Shown here piece by piece: positions 33,456-42,938 of a DNA stretch of 64,000 nucleotides; within the stretch, counting starts at the first letter, position 1, and the number at the start of each line of letters is the position of its first letter. Below the pieces are notes generated by a model. The model was not told where the DNA came from, made no database searches, and saw only the letters and a program-made list of their open reading frames with translations. This stretch comes from F0422 sp003992255 (lineage in GTDB: Bacteria > Bacillota > Negativicutes > Veillonellales > Veillonellaceae). The stretch is taken from the NCBI RefSeq assembly GCF_003992255.1, contig NZ_RQVA01000001.1:107882-171881 (forward strand), read 5' to 3'. The position numbers were made by a program, and so were the translations under genes.

Positions 33456-36400
33456 ATGTCAGTTCATCGTCTATTTGTCAAAAAACGTTACCCTTTCCAT
33501 AGTGAGTCTCGCCAACTCCTTCGCACAATCCAAGAAGATTTACATATCCCCATTACGAATCTTACTATCTATGAACGCTATGATATATATGGCATCAGCA
33601 AAGAAGAATATATAGCGAGTCAAAACCTTATTTTTTCAGATCCTCCAACAGAAGAATGCTACACATCATTACCATTACAAAAAGATGATACACCTATTGC
33701 TATCGAGTATGTACCTGGTCAATATGACCAACGAGCTGATTCTGGAGAACAATGTTTAGCCATGTTAACATCTCATACTCATGGAACGGTTCGCACCGCT
33801 CGTATCTTTGTACTATCAGGCCAAGTCTCAAGAGAAGAAAAAAACAGAATTACCCAACTCTTCCTCTCCTCTATTGACTATCAACAAGCTAGTCTAACCT
33901 TACCAACTATGCTAGCACTCACATCACCGTCGCCAAAAGATATCGAGTATATAGATACCTTCCTCACCATGACAAAAGATGAGTTGTATCACTGGATGCA
34001 GCAGTTACAACTAGCCATGACTATAGATGACATGCTGTTCGTACAGGCTTACTTTCAAAAGGAACAACGACCTCCTAGTATCACCGAAATTCGAGTCTTG
34101 GATACGTATTGGTCAGATCACTGTCGTCATAGCACATTTCTAACAAAGCTCACGAACATCACTTTTGAACCATCGGATTTCACTTTACCAATACAAAACA
34201 CCTATAAAAGGTATATAGCCACTCGAGAACAACTAGGCCTATCTCAAACAGATCCTACTCTAATGGACATGGCAACCATTGGCGTGAAAGAGCTACGCGC
34301 AAAAGGATTGCTGAAAAATCTCGATAGTTCCGATGAAATCAATGCCTGTACAATTATCGTTCCTGTAGATGTCGATGGACATGAAGAGGAATGGTTGCTG
34401 TCCTTTAAAAATGAAACACACAACCATCCCACCGAAATTGAACCGTTTGGTGGCGCCGCTACTTGCCTTGGTGGTTGTATCCGAGACCCCCTCAGCGGTC
34501 GTACCTATGTATACCAAGCGATGCGCATCACTGGCTCTGCCGACCCGCTTACACCTCATTCCTCTACGCTACCTGGTAAATTACCGCAGTCTTATATTAC
34601 TACCACAGCAGCCCGTGGTTTTTCTTCCTATGGCAATCAAATCGGAGTTCCAACTGGTGAAGTACGAGAATATTACCATCCCGGCTACGCAGCCAAGCGC
34701 ATGGAAGTAGGCGCTGTCATTGGGGCTGCGCCGCGCCATTCAGTGCGCCGTGAAACTCCCTCTCCTGGTGATATCATCATTCTTGTAGGAGGCAAAACAG
34801 GCCGTGATGGATGTGGCGGAGCTACAGGTTCTTCAAAATCACATACAGCTCAATCACTCACACACTGTGGTGCGGAAGTGCAAAAAGGGAACCCTCTGAC
34901 AGAGCGCAAATTACAACGACTATTTCGGAATCCCCAAGTATGTGCTTGCATCAAACGATGCAATGATTTCGGCGCTGGTGGCGTCGCTGTTGCGATTGGT
35001 GAACTAGCACCAAGTATATACATTAATCTAGATACGATCCCTACAAAATATCATGGATTGGATGGTACAGAACTAGCAATTTCTGAATCACAAGAGCGAA
35101 TGGCTTGCGTTCTATCTCCTACAGATTGGCTTACATTCCAAAACCTCTGTAACCAAGAAAATATAGATGCTACCATCGTTGGACATGTAACAAACTCTGG
35201 TAAGCTTGTCATGGTATGGAATGGGACAAAGATCGTCAATATCCATCGTGATTTTTTAAACACTAATGGAGCTACACAACATACCGTCGTTCACATTATG
35301 GCTCCTACCAGTATAGAGGGATTGTCTATTTCAAAGAAAATCGGTTTACATCATCAGAATTGTATTCATCCTCAACCCTTAGCAAGTCGCTTTCATCTAA
35401 CACTCCAATCTTTGCTATCCACTTCACAACAAGGTCTTCAAGAACAGTTCGACTCCACCGTTGGAGGCAATACAGTATTATTTCCTTTCAGTGGAGCCTA
35501 TAGAAAAACGCCTGTACAAGGCATGGTTGCCAAATTACCTGTCTTACAGGGTACAACGTCTACTACTAGCATCATGACGCATGGTTTTGACCCCTACTTG
35601 TCTGAATGGAGCCCTTATCATGGAGCCCAATATGCTGTATTACTGAGCATAGCGAAATTAGCTGCCCTAGGAGGCGATATTCGTAAGGCCTATGTATCCT
35701 TTCAAGAATATTTTGAAAAGCTCAAAACTCCAAATGCTTGGGGTAAGGTAGTATCTGCTCTATTAGGGGCCTATGAAGCACAATATCAGTTGCAAATAGC
35801 TGCTATTGGTGGAAAGGATTCTATGAGTGGTTCTTTTATGGATCTATCTGTACCTCCTACACTGATTTCTTTCGCCGTTACAACAGAACATATTAAGCAT
35901 ATCTTGTCGCCCCACTTTCACCAAGCTAATCATGCCATTGTTTTAATGCATATACCAGAGAAGAAAGATGGCACACCTAATTGGGATGTGTTCAAATCTC
36001 ACTGTCATGAACTATATCAATTAAATCTGAATCACTCTATTTACAGTGCCTATGTAGTCGAGCAAGATGGGATTGGGCCTGCCACTGTAAAATCATGCTT
36101 AGGTAATCGCTTAGGATGCCTATATGATGCAGAGGTTATAGAAGCACTAGGGCAATCCCTGATTACACCAATGTCTGGAGAAGATACCTTATTCTATCCA
36201 CTACGAGGTTCTTTACTCATAGAAGTAACCCCAACTGTAGCCGATACCCTCACTTCTAATCCCCATATATACAACATAGCTCGCACTATACAAACACCAC
36301 ATATTATATATAGGGATACTATCATGAATTTACAGAACTTAGAAAACTCCTATGAAAGCACTTTACAACCAATATTTCCTATCTACGCAGATGATAGAGA

Positions 36401-37343
36401 TAACCAAAAAGCAACTAATGCTATCGATATAAGAAAAGATCCTCTCTTCTCCTCTTCCTATGAACACATAAATTCCAAGTATGTTCCCTCTAACACTATA
36501 TGGAATCGAAGACATCACTATCGTTCCCATACTAAATTAACAGCTCCTAGGGTGGTTATTCCTGTCTTTCCAGGCACCAACTGCGAGTATGAAACAGCCC
36601 GTGCTTTTACTGCTTGTGGCGCTAAAGTAACAGAGATTGTAATTTGCAATCGCTCCTCTCAAGAATTAAAGGATTCTATTGAACGTATAAAACGGGCTAT
36701 CGATCAATCCCAAATCCTATGTTTCCCAGGAGGCTTTAGTGGCGGTGATGAACCAGCCGGTTCTGGGAAATTTATTGCCACTTGTTTTAGAAATCCCTAT
36801 TTACAAGAAGCATTAGAAACTTTACTTTATAAACGAGATGGACTAGTATTAGGTATTTGCAACGGATTTCAAGCCTTGCTAAAATTAGGCTTATTACCAA
36901 GCGGACATATTCAGCCTATAACAGAAACAAGCCCTACTTTAACATACAATACCATCGGTCGTCATATTTCTTGTATGGTCCATACAAAAGTTGTCTCTAC
37001 CGCCTCTCCATGGCTAATTCAATGTCAGATAGGAGACATCTACACAGTGCCTATTTCACACGGAGAAGGTCGTTTCATTGCCAATAAAGAGCAACTGACA
37101 CATCTATATACACAGGATCAAATTGCCAGCCAATATGTAGACCCTTATGGACAACCAACCTATGATCCTCGATGGAACCCCAATCAATCTATTGAAAGTA
37201 TCGAAGGCTTACTGAGCCCTGATGGTAGAATTTTTGGGAAAATGGCGCATATTGAGCGTATTGGGGCTGGAATCTATAAAAATATAGAAGGAACACTATA
37301 TATGCCTATTTTTGCATCTGGAGTTTCTTACTTTACAGATTAA
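33456..37343 (+). CDS. purL: Phosphoribosylformylglycinamidine synthase, single-chain type
   Basis: Fourth purine step: converts FGAR to FGAM with glutamine and ATP. The 1295-residue chain unites what B. subtilis splits into PurS, PurL and PurQ. Residues 1-210 are the PurS-like and linker parts; two PurM-like halves follow, with NETHNHPTEIEPFGGAATC near 355 and IGGKDSMSGSF in the second half; the last 270 residues are a class I glutaminase with FPGTNCEYE, GICNGFQ (nucleophile Cys) and ISHGEGRF. I chose ATG 33456 with GGAGG upstream over an open-frame start at 33348. It is the only clear plus-strand protein gene, divergent from purF. Confidence 0.95.
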   Translation: MSVHRLFVKKRYPFHSESRQLLRTIQEDLHIPITNLTIYERYDIYGISKEEYIASQNLIFSDPPTEECYTSLPLQKDDTPIAIEYVPGQYDQRADSGEQCLAMLTSHTHGTVRTARIFVLSGQVSREEKNRITQLFLSSIDYQQASLTLPTMLALTSPSPKDIEYIDTFLTMTKDELYHWMQQLQLAMTIDDMLFVQAYFQKEQRPPSITEIRVLDTYWSDHCRHSTFLTKLTNITFEPSDFTLPIQNTYKRYIATREQLGLSQTDPTLMDMATIGVKELRAKGLLKNLDSSDEINACTIIVPVDVDGHEEEWLLSFKNETHNHPTEIEPFGGAATCLGGCIRDPLSGRTYVYQAMRITGSADPLTPHSSTLPGKLPQSYITTTAARGFSSYGNQIGVPTGEVREYYHPGYAAKRMEVGAVIGAAPRHSVRRETPSPGDIIILVGGKTGRDGCGGATGSSKSHTAQSLTHCGAEVQKGNPLTERKLQRLFRNPQVCACIKRCNDFGAGGVAVAIGELAPSIYINLDTIPTKYHGLDGTELAISESQERMACVLSPTDWLTFQNLCNQENIDATIVGHVTNSGKLVMVWNGTKIVNIHRDFLNTNGATQHTVVHIMAPTSIEGLSISKKIGLHHQNCIHPQPLASRFHLTLQSLLSTSQQGLQEQFDSTVGGNTVLFPFSGAYRKTPVQGMVAKLPVLQGTTSTTSIMTHGFDPYLSEWSPYHGAQYAVLLSIAKLAALGGDIRKAYVSFQEYFEKLKTPNAWGKVVSALLGAYEAQYQLQIAAIGGKDSMSGSFMDLSVPPTLISFAVTTEHIKHILSPHFHQANHAIVLMHIPEKKDGTPNWDVFKSHCHELYQLNLNHSIYSAYVVEQDGIGPATVKSCLGNRLGCLYDAEVIEALGQSLITPMSGEDTLFYPLRGSLLIEVTPTVADTLTSNPHIYNIARTIQTPHIIYRDTIMNLQNLENSYESTLQPIFPIYADDRDNQKATNAIDIRKDPLFSSSYEHINSKYVPSNTIWNRRHHYRSHTKLTAPRVVIPVFPGTNCEYETARAFTACGAKVTEIVICNRSSQELKDSIERIKRAIDQSQILCFPGGFSGGDEPAGSGKFIATCFRNPYLQEALETLLYKRDGLVLGICNGFQALLKLGLLPSGHIQPITETSPTLTYNTIGRHISCMVHTKVVSTASPWLIQCQIGDIYTVPISHGEGRFIANKEQLTHLYTQDQIASQYVDPYGQPTYDPRWNPNQSIESIEGLLSPDGRIFGKMAHIERIGAGIYKNIEGTLYMPIFASGVSYFTD

Positions 37344-37437
37344 GTATTCAAATACGTAGGTAACCTATGAAATAATCTGCATCTCAAACCCGTACATTTT
37401 GTCCTACCTCAAAGTCATTTAAAACAACTTTAAAATT

Positions 37438-37468
37438 CAATGAGCCTAGTATTTAACTAGGCTCATTG
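37438..37468 (+). terminator. Hairpin after purL, possible terminator
   Basis: A perfect 12-bp stem (CAATGAGCCTAG and complement) with a 7-base loop lies 95 bases after purL. The T run is weak on the plus strand, so efficiency is uncertain. Confidence 0.5.
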
Positions 37469-37501
37469 CTATTAAAACCAACTCATTTTGTCCTATAACC
37501 C

Positions 37502-37539
37502 AAAAAGAGGTTAGTTGATACACTCAACTAACCTCTTTT
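37502..37539 (-). terminator. Terminator of the tRNA cluster
   Basis: A perfect 16-bp stem (37503-37518 with 37524-37539), 5-base loop, followed by TTTTT on the minus strand. It lies 34 bases beyond tRNA-Leu. Confidence 0.85.
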
Positions 37540-37572
37540 GCAAAAAAATAGACCAACCGAAGTTGGTCTAAG

Positions 37573-37662
37573 TGGTGCCGAGGACCGGAATCGAACCGGT
37601 ACGGTTATTTCTAACCGACGGATTTTAAGTCCGTTGCGTCTGCCTGTTCCGCCACCCCGGCA
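37573..37662 (-). tRNA. tRNA-Leu (anticodon UAA)
   Basis: A class II tRNA with a long variable arm, acceptor stem starting TGCCGGG, anticodon loop CTTAAAA, T-loop GGTTCGATTCC and encoded CCA. Last gene of the five-tRNA unit. Confidence 0.96.
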
Positions 37663-37676
37663 TGGGTGGAATTTTG

Positions 37677-37751
<75 letters not shown>

Positions 37752-37758
37752 AAAAAAG

Positions 37759-37833
37759 TGGAGCGGAAAACGAGATTCGAACTCGCGACCCCCGCCTTGG
37801 CAAGGCGGTGCTCTACCGCTGAGCTATTTCCGC
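37759..37833 (-). tRNA. tRNA-Gly (anticodon GCC)
   Basis: Acceptor stem GCGGAAA, anticodon loop TTGCCAA, T-arm AGTTCGAATCT, discriminator T and encoded CCA. Confidence 0.96.
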
Positions 37834-37836
37834 AAA

Positions 37837-37913
<77 letters not shown>

Positions 37914-37918
37914 AGTAG

Positions 37919-37994
37919 TGGCGACCCCGATCGGATTTGAACCGACGATCTTCGCCGTGACAGGGCGACATGTTAACCGCTACACCACGGGGCC
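37919..37994 (-). tRNA. tRNA-Asp (anticodon GUC)
   Basis: Acceptor stem GGCCCCG, anticodon loop CTGTCAC, T-arm GGTTCAAATCC, discriminator G and encoded CCA. First gene of the tRNA unit, 17 bases downstream of the -10 box. Confidence 0.96.
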
Positions 37995-38010
37995 AATTGA
38001 CTACTTTGTT

Positions 38011-38039
38011 AGTATACCCTATTTCCAATATCTCGTCAA
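38011..38039 (-). promoter_or_regulatory. Strong promoter of the tRNA cluster
   Basis: TTGACG (38034-38039) and TATACT (38011-38016) are exactly 17 bases apart on the minus strand. The start would fall just before tRNA-Asp. Confidence 0.8.
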
Positions 38040-38194
38040 CACTTTTTTATATTTTTTTCATGTTTTTTATAAAGTTTTTAAAATACTATAGAAAGGCGCT
38101 ATTTATACAAAGCTTTATAAATAGGATTGTAACCTATCTACATACATAAAATCATTTCGTCATCACTTCAAAGCCCTATAATAAAGTATACTAA

Positions 38195-38794
38195 CTATAC
38201 GTCTTTTAAAAATGGATTTGTTATACGCTCTATTCCTAAGGAGGAACTCGGTCCATGACCTGGGTATATAGTATACGAACTATCTAACTCTACTAATTTC
38301 TTTAATGTCCTCTGCATATCCTCTGCATTGCCATTGAATGTCTTCACTCTACCTATAGTTCCATTAAACAGTGTATCTCCCGTAAATAATGCCTTCTTAT
38401 AGGCAATGCAAACACTGCCTGCACTATGCCCTGGAGTTTCCCAGATCATAAGTTCAAAAGAGCCTACTGATAAATTTCCTTCACGGAGGGGCAGATACGG
38501 TGTCACAAATCGTTCCTTATAAGCTGAAGGCATACGTCGCTTTACACGCAACAGTTCATCATCCTTTGGATGCATATATACAGGAATATCGTAGACATTT
38601 ACAATCGCATCGACAGCACAAATATGGTCCGCATGTCCATGCGTTATGATAATTCCTGCCGGTTCTGCATCTCCCATTTCTTTCATAATATGCGCCCCAT
38701 GAAAGCCAGGATCAATAATCAATGCTTGCCCTTTATCTTTTACAATATAGCAATTCGTTTTATACAGTCCTTGTGGCGTTCTTACGATGTCCAT
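38195..38794 (-). CDS. MBL-fold metallo-hydrolase (glyoxalase II-like)
   Basis: A compact metallo-beta-lactamase fold of about 199 residues. The metal-binding THGHADH motif is near 68-74; the other ligands are in ETPGHSAGS, FTGDTLF and YPGHGPSS. Such proteins are often annotated as hydroxyacylglutathione hydrolase, but they usually act on thioesters other than glutathione in anaerobes; substrate is unknown. I start at ATG 38794; the frame opens at a TTG (38827) with GAGAGGG before it, which is possible. The gene overlaps the 3' end of trkH by 35 bases, so it is probably co-transcribed. A weak AT-rich hairpin (38099-38124) lies beyond its end. Confidence 0.82.
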   Translation of the reverse strand: MDIVRTPQGLYKTNCYIVKDKGQALIIDPGFHGAHIMKEMGDAEPAGIIITHGHADHICAVDAIVNVYDIPVYMHPKDDELLRVKRRMPSAYKERFVTPYLPLREGNLSVGSFELMIWETPGHSAGSVCIAYKKALFTGDTLFNGTIGRVKTFNGNAEDMQRTLKKLVELDSSYTIYPGHGPSSSLGIERITNPFLKDV

Positions 38795-40274
38795 CAAATC
38801 GTTGATATCCTTTCCCAGTCTTGGCAAAATACCCTCTCCAAAATCCTGGATGTAACAATACTAGCAAAGTAAATAGTTCCAATCTACCTAATAACATATC
38901 TATGATACAAACTAATTTTGCCACTGGAGAAAGTATAGTAAGTGTTTCTGTAGGTCCATATGTGCCAAATGCAAGGCCTACATTTCCTAAACTACCTGCT
39001 ACCAATGGTAATGTATCTCCCACCGATACACCTGTTGCTGCTATAATAACGCAAGAAATACCAAATACAAGCATATATAAAAAGAAAAATTGTTGAGTAA
39101 TCTGTAGCCATTTATTAGGCAATACATATCCGTTGAGTCGTACCATTTGAACCATATCAGGATGAATCGCTTTTCGCAAATAAGAAATACTACTTTTAGC
39201 TAAAATAATGATGCGTATAATCTTAAGACCACCTGCAGTAGAGCCACTGCAGCCGCCAAAAAACATCCCCATAAATAAAACCATCTGACCTAAACTTGGC
39301 CATAAGTTATAGTCAACAATGGAAAATCCAGTTCCCGTCTGCATAGAAACAAGGGTAAAGATGGCATCTGAAAAATGTGTTCCCACTATACGACCTTCAT
39401 CTACTGCCAAAGAAATTAGCACCAATGTAGAACCAATACTTAAAGTTATCAAATATATGCGATATTCATAATCGCGCCAAATCTCTTTAATACCACGTTG
39501 CCATACAGATTGATACACCGCAAAATTACCACCTGCCAGTATCATAAATACCGTAAGTATAATAGAGACCGCATAGGAGTCTGCATACCTGAAAAGACTT
39601 CCAGTCATAGGCGCAAATCCACCAGTAGCAACCGTGGAGAAAGTTAAATTAATAGCTTCGAATATACCTACTCCTGCCACCCATAACAATAGAGTGCATA
39701 CAGTAGTAAAAACGAGATAAATACGCAATAAGTTTCCTGCTACAGAACGTATTCTAGGTAGTACAATGCCTGGTCGTGGAACAGATGCTTCTGCCTCAAC
39801 TAATGATGCCATCCCAGTTCCTAAGTTACGAAGGAAGGAGAGAACTAATACAATCATCCCCATACCACCGATCCAATTAGTAAGTCCGCGCCAAAGAATA
39901 AACGCTCTTGGTAATGCACTTACATCATCAATCATAGTTCCACCGGTAGTAGTAATACCTGACACTGCTTCAAATAAAGCTTCAATATAACTATCAAAGA
40001 TACCACTCAAATAGTATGGCAAGGCCGCGAAAATTGATGCTAATATCCATGTGGAACTAACTACTAAAAATCCATCCCGCAAACTATAGGTATTCGATTT
40101 CGTACCAAATCGATATAATATTAAGCCTAATACTCCAGTCATCAAAGAAGTGACAGGGAAAGAATAATATGGAACCCTTTCATCTAAAAGACCAAAGAAA
40201 AAAGGAATTAAGATGAATGCAGCTAAAACAAATAAAACTTGGCCTACAACACGCATAATAGTTTGAATGCGCAT
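38760..40274 (-). CDS. trkH: Potassium uptake protein TrkH
   Basis: Channel-like K+ transporter subunit with about ten membrane helices and four re-entrant pore loops; the selectivity regions are seen in VSGITTTGGT, FSTVATGGFAP, MQTGTGFSI and AGSLGNVGLAFG. The family signature LHPGFWRG-like end is at about 480, and about 25 extra basic residues follow that overlap the MBL gene. It needs TrkA, encoded 29 bases upstream, to gate transport with NAD(H) or ATP. AAGGAG precedes the ATG. Length is 504. Confidence 0.94.
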   Translation of the reverse strand: MRIQTIMRVVGQVLFVLAAFILIPFFFGLLDERVPYYSFPVTSLMTGVLGLILYRFGTKSNTYSLRDGFLVVSSTWILASIFAALPYYLSGIFDSYIEALFEAVSGITTTGGTMIDDVSALPRAFILWRGLTNWIGGMGMIVLVLSFLRNLGTGMASLVEAEASVPRPGIVLPRIRSVAGNLLRIYLVFTTVCTLLLWVAGVGIFEAINLTFSTVATGGFAPMTGSLFRYADSYAVSIILTVFMILAGGNFAVYQSVWQRGIKEIWRDYEYRIYLITLSIGSTLVLISLAVDEGRIVGTHFSDAIFTLVSMQTGTGFSIVDYNLWPSLGQMVLFMGMFFGGCSGSTAGGLKIIRIIILAKSSISYLRKAIHPDMVQMVRLNGYVLPNKWLQITQQFFFLYMLVFGISCVIIAATGVSVGDTLPLVAGSLGNVGLAFGTYGPTETLTILSPVAKLVCIIDMLLGRLELFTLLVLLHPGFWRGYFAKTGKGYQRFDGHRKNATRTV

Positions 40275-40303
40275 AGTCAGTCTCCTTTCTTCTTCCTAAT
40301 CCC

Positions 40304-41644
40304 TTAATCACTTACATAGGAAAGTAAAGCATTTACATGTTCTGGTAATGTAAAAATAACAATGTGATCCCCTTCTAATAGTAACGTATCGCCTTTAGGC
40401 ACTATTGTATGTTCATCCCTTACAACAGCACCAACCAAGGCTTTACCTGGAAATCTTAGATCTTTTAAATACTGATTCATCAAAGAGGAAGTCGCAGTAA
40501 TTTCAATCTCCACAGCCTCTGCCTTAGAGCCTTCAAAGGTAGATATATTAATTAAATTTTCCCCTTCCCGAATCAACCTTAGAATTTGACCAGATGTTAA
40601 TAGACGAGGTGAAAACGCTACATCAATACCAACTTGTTCCATCAAGGTAATGTATTCTAATCGACCAACTCGTACAAAGGCTTTAGGAACGCCTAGATGT
40701 TTTGCTAATAAAGCCACTAACAAGTTTAACTTATCATCATCTGTCAAACAAATAATCACATCATTATCGCTGATTTCTTCGGCTTGTAATAAATCAATAT
40801 CTGTACCATCTCCATGAATCACAATGGATCGATCTACTTGCGCTGCTAACTTCTCACATCGATCTATGTTTTTCTCGATGACTTTAACATCATATCCATC
40901 TTTTTCCAACAATATGGTTAGATTGCGACCTATGAGTCCTGCTCCTATAATAATAACTCGTTGTGTAGGACTCGTTGACTCATGTAGCCAAACCTCAATC
41001 TCATCTATACTCTCTTTAGCCCCTAAAAAGAATACATTATCCATATATTCTAGAGTACTTCCCCCATGAGGAATGATCATCTCTCCACCGCGCATGATCC
41101 CCACAACAAGAACGTTGGAAGGCAATGTTAAAGAATGCAAGGGAATGCCTGTAATATCCAGATTATTTCTGATTTTAAACTCTGCTAGTCGCACAGCACC
41201 GCTGGCAAAATCTTCCACATCAAGAGCTGCCGGTGTCTTTAAGATTTTATATATCTCACGGGCCGTTACCATTTCTGGATTGATAAATAAGTCGATACCA
41301 AGTCTTTCTCTAATAGATGCATTGATATTACTTTCATATTCATTATCCCGTACACGAGCAATTGTTTTAGGGATACCTGCTGCCTTCCCTATCATACAAG
41401 CTAATATATTGACTTCGTCTGAATCAGTAACTGCAATTAACATCCCAATATCTTCAACACCGATTTCTTGCAACAAAGAGATGCTACTACCATTTCCTTG
41501 CACCAGATACACATCGAGATTATTTTCCAGATTTTTAATACGCTCTGGGCTTTTTTCAATTACATATACGTCATGTTCATCTTGTACTAACCGCTGTGCC
41601 AAGGAATATCCTACTTTACCAGCTCCTACTACTACAATTTTCAT
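40304..41644 (-). CDS. trkA: Trk potassium uptake regulator TrkA
   Basis: A 446-residue peripheral membrane protein with two RCK units. Each has a Rossmann NAD-binding motif (VVGAGKVGYSLA near 4-15 and IIGAGLIGRNL near 230) and a following TrkA_C domain (FKIRNNLDITGIPL and the C-terminal GDTLLLEGDHIVIF). It binds TrkH and couples K+ flow to nucleotides. AAGGAGG precedes the ATG. It is 12 bases after the CvfB-like gene. Confidence 0.95.
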   Translation of the reverse strand: MKIVVVGAGKVGYSLAQRLVQDEHDVYVIEKSPERIKNLENNLDVYLVQGNGSSISLLQEIGVEDIGMLIAVTDSDEVNILACMIGKAAGIPKTIARVRDNEYESNINASIRERLGIDLFINPEMVTAREIYKILKTPAALDVEDFASGAVRLAEFKIRNNLDITGIPLHSLTLPSNVLVVGIMRGGEMIIPHGGSTLEYMDNVFFLGAKESIDEIEVWLHESTSPTQRVIIIGAGLIGRNLTILLEKDGYDVKVIEKNIDRCEKLAAQVDRSIVIHGDGTDIDLLQAEEISDNDVIICLTDDDKLNLLVALLAKHLGVPKAFVRVGRLEYITLMEQVGIDVAFSPRLLTSGQILRLIREGENLINISTFEGSKAEAVEIEITATSSLMNQYLKDLRFPGKALVGAVVRDEHTIVPKGDTLLLEGDHIVIFTLPEHVNALLSYVSD

Positions 41645-41656
41645 CGTGTAGCCTCC

Positions 41657-42568
41657 TTATTCAGTTGCATCCGATGTAATATGATCTGCCTCTGCTACAA
41701 TGGCTTTTCCTTTATCAGTCAATACAGTCCAACCATCTTCTTGCACAATCAATCCCGCTTTCATCAGATGTCCTAGGGCTCGTTTAAAAGCAGCTTTACT
41801 AATGTTAAATTTATCTTTGATAATCGGAGCTGACGTAGTATCACCATACGGCATACGACCATGTCGGCCACCTAAATAGGTCATAATGTACGCTCCATCC
41901 GTAGCCAACGCTTCTTCTTTGACAGGGCGCATCGAAATATTAATACGTCCATCGTCACGTTTGAAAGTAATCCGTCCTTCTATCATTTCACCCACCTTCA
42001 AACTTCTTGTCATTTCACTACGATGCATAAAAGCAATCCAACGTTCTGGTGTAATTAAAAATGCCCCTTCTGATGTCATATTATAAATGGCACCTTTTAC
42101 AGAATTACCAATTTTCGCCTCTGTGGCCGGTTTAGAAGCACGACGCATTGCATCATCTACATCCATTGATACCGCTAAGCGTCCTGATTTATCACTATAT
42201 AGTCGTACCCAAACTCGTTCACCATTTTGTGGCCGGCCACGCATTTCTGCATGAGGCATAAAAATCCCACGTTCTGTTCCTACTTCTACGAAGCAACCAA
42301 AATTTGTTGTATTAATGACCTCTACATATCCAATTTGCCCTTCTTTCATAGCTGGCAAACGCATACTCGCAGTTAAACGCCCCTTTGGATCTTTGTATAG
42401 AAATACTGTAACTTCCTCACCTATTACTACTTCACTAGTTTGTTGATCTTTATGCAATAGAATATCATCATTCGTATTTCCCGTTTGTCCATCTAAAAAA
42501 GATCCTTGCTCACTTTGGCGAAGCACTTTTAAGGTTGCAATTGTATTTTCTGATAAGCTTGTTGCCAT
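41657..42568 (-). CDS. cvfB: CvfB-like S1 RNA-binding protein
   Basis: A 303-residue protein with a row of S1-like OB folds: about 20-65, 67-130 (GQIGYVEVINTTNFGCFVEVG), 140-200 (GNSVKGAIYNMTSEGAFLI) and a C-terminal winged helix (KFNISKAAFKRALGHLMKAGLI). This is the CvfB layout; the Staphylococcus aureus homologue binds RNA and affects virulence factor expression. Here it more likely tunes mRNA use, by inference. ATG 42568 has GGAG upstream and sits just beyond the rsfS stop; a longer start would overlap rsfS. Confidence 0.86.
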   Translation of the reverse strand: MATSLSENTIATLKVLRQSEQGSFLDGQTGNTNDDILLHKDQQTSEVVIGEEVTVFLYKDPKGRLTASMRLPAMKEGQIGYVEVINTTNFGCFVEVGTERGIFMPHAEMRGRPQNGERVWVRLYSDKSGRLAVSMDVDDAMRRASKPATEAKIGNSVKGAIYNMTSEGAFLITPERWIAFMHRSEMTRSLKVGEMIEGRITFKRDDGRINISMRPVKEEALATDGAYIMTYLGGRHGRMPYGDTTSAPIIKDKFNISKAAFKRALGHLMKAGLIVQEDGWTVLTDKGKAIVAEADHITSDATE

Positions 42569-42569
42569 A

Positions 42570-42929
42570 TTAGACTCCTTCAAAGGATTCTCTCGGTGCA
42601 TCCTTCCATAATTCTTCTAATCCATAGAAGTGACGATATTCTCCAGAAAACACATGGCAGATAATATCCCCAAAATCAAGGAGAATCCAATCTCCCTCGC
42701 GATACCCTTCGCGATGTAATACAGTCATCCCCTGTTCTGCTCCCGCATCTTCAATAGCATCTGCTACACTTTGGGAATGTTTGATATTGTTGGCGGATAC
42801 CACTAAAAAGTAATCTCCTAGCATGGTTAGTCCTTCCATATCCATAATGGAAATATCTTCACCTTTTTTATCGTATCCTGCTTGGGCTAAAACTTTTACT
42901 ACCTCTAAAATTTCTTGCTTCTTTTTCAT
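42570..42929 (-). CDS. rsfS: Ribosomal silencing factor RsfS
   Basis: A 119-residue protein of the Iojap/RsfS family. It binds uL14 on the large subunit and blocks subunit joining in poor nutrient conditions. Family motifs are YFLVVSANNIKHSQSVADAI and the final WILLDFGDIICHVF and YGLEELW. It lies between an LCP gene and the CvfB-like gene, and the usual neighbours nadD and yqeK are just upstream. Confidence 0.95.
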   Translation of the reverse strand: MKKKQEILEVVKVLAQAGYDKKGEDISIMDMEGLTMLGDYFLVVSANNIKHSQSVADAIEDAGAEQGMTVLHREGYREGDWILLDFGDIICHVFSGEYRHFYGLEELWKDAPRESFEGV

Positions 42930-42938
42930 TCTAACTCC

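Noticed and set aside
41073..41651. A 192-codon plus-strand ORF
   Set aside because: Antisense of trkA, with no ribosome site or recognisable domain.
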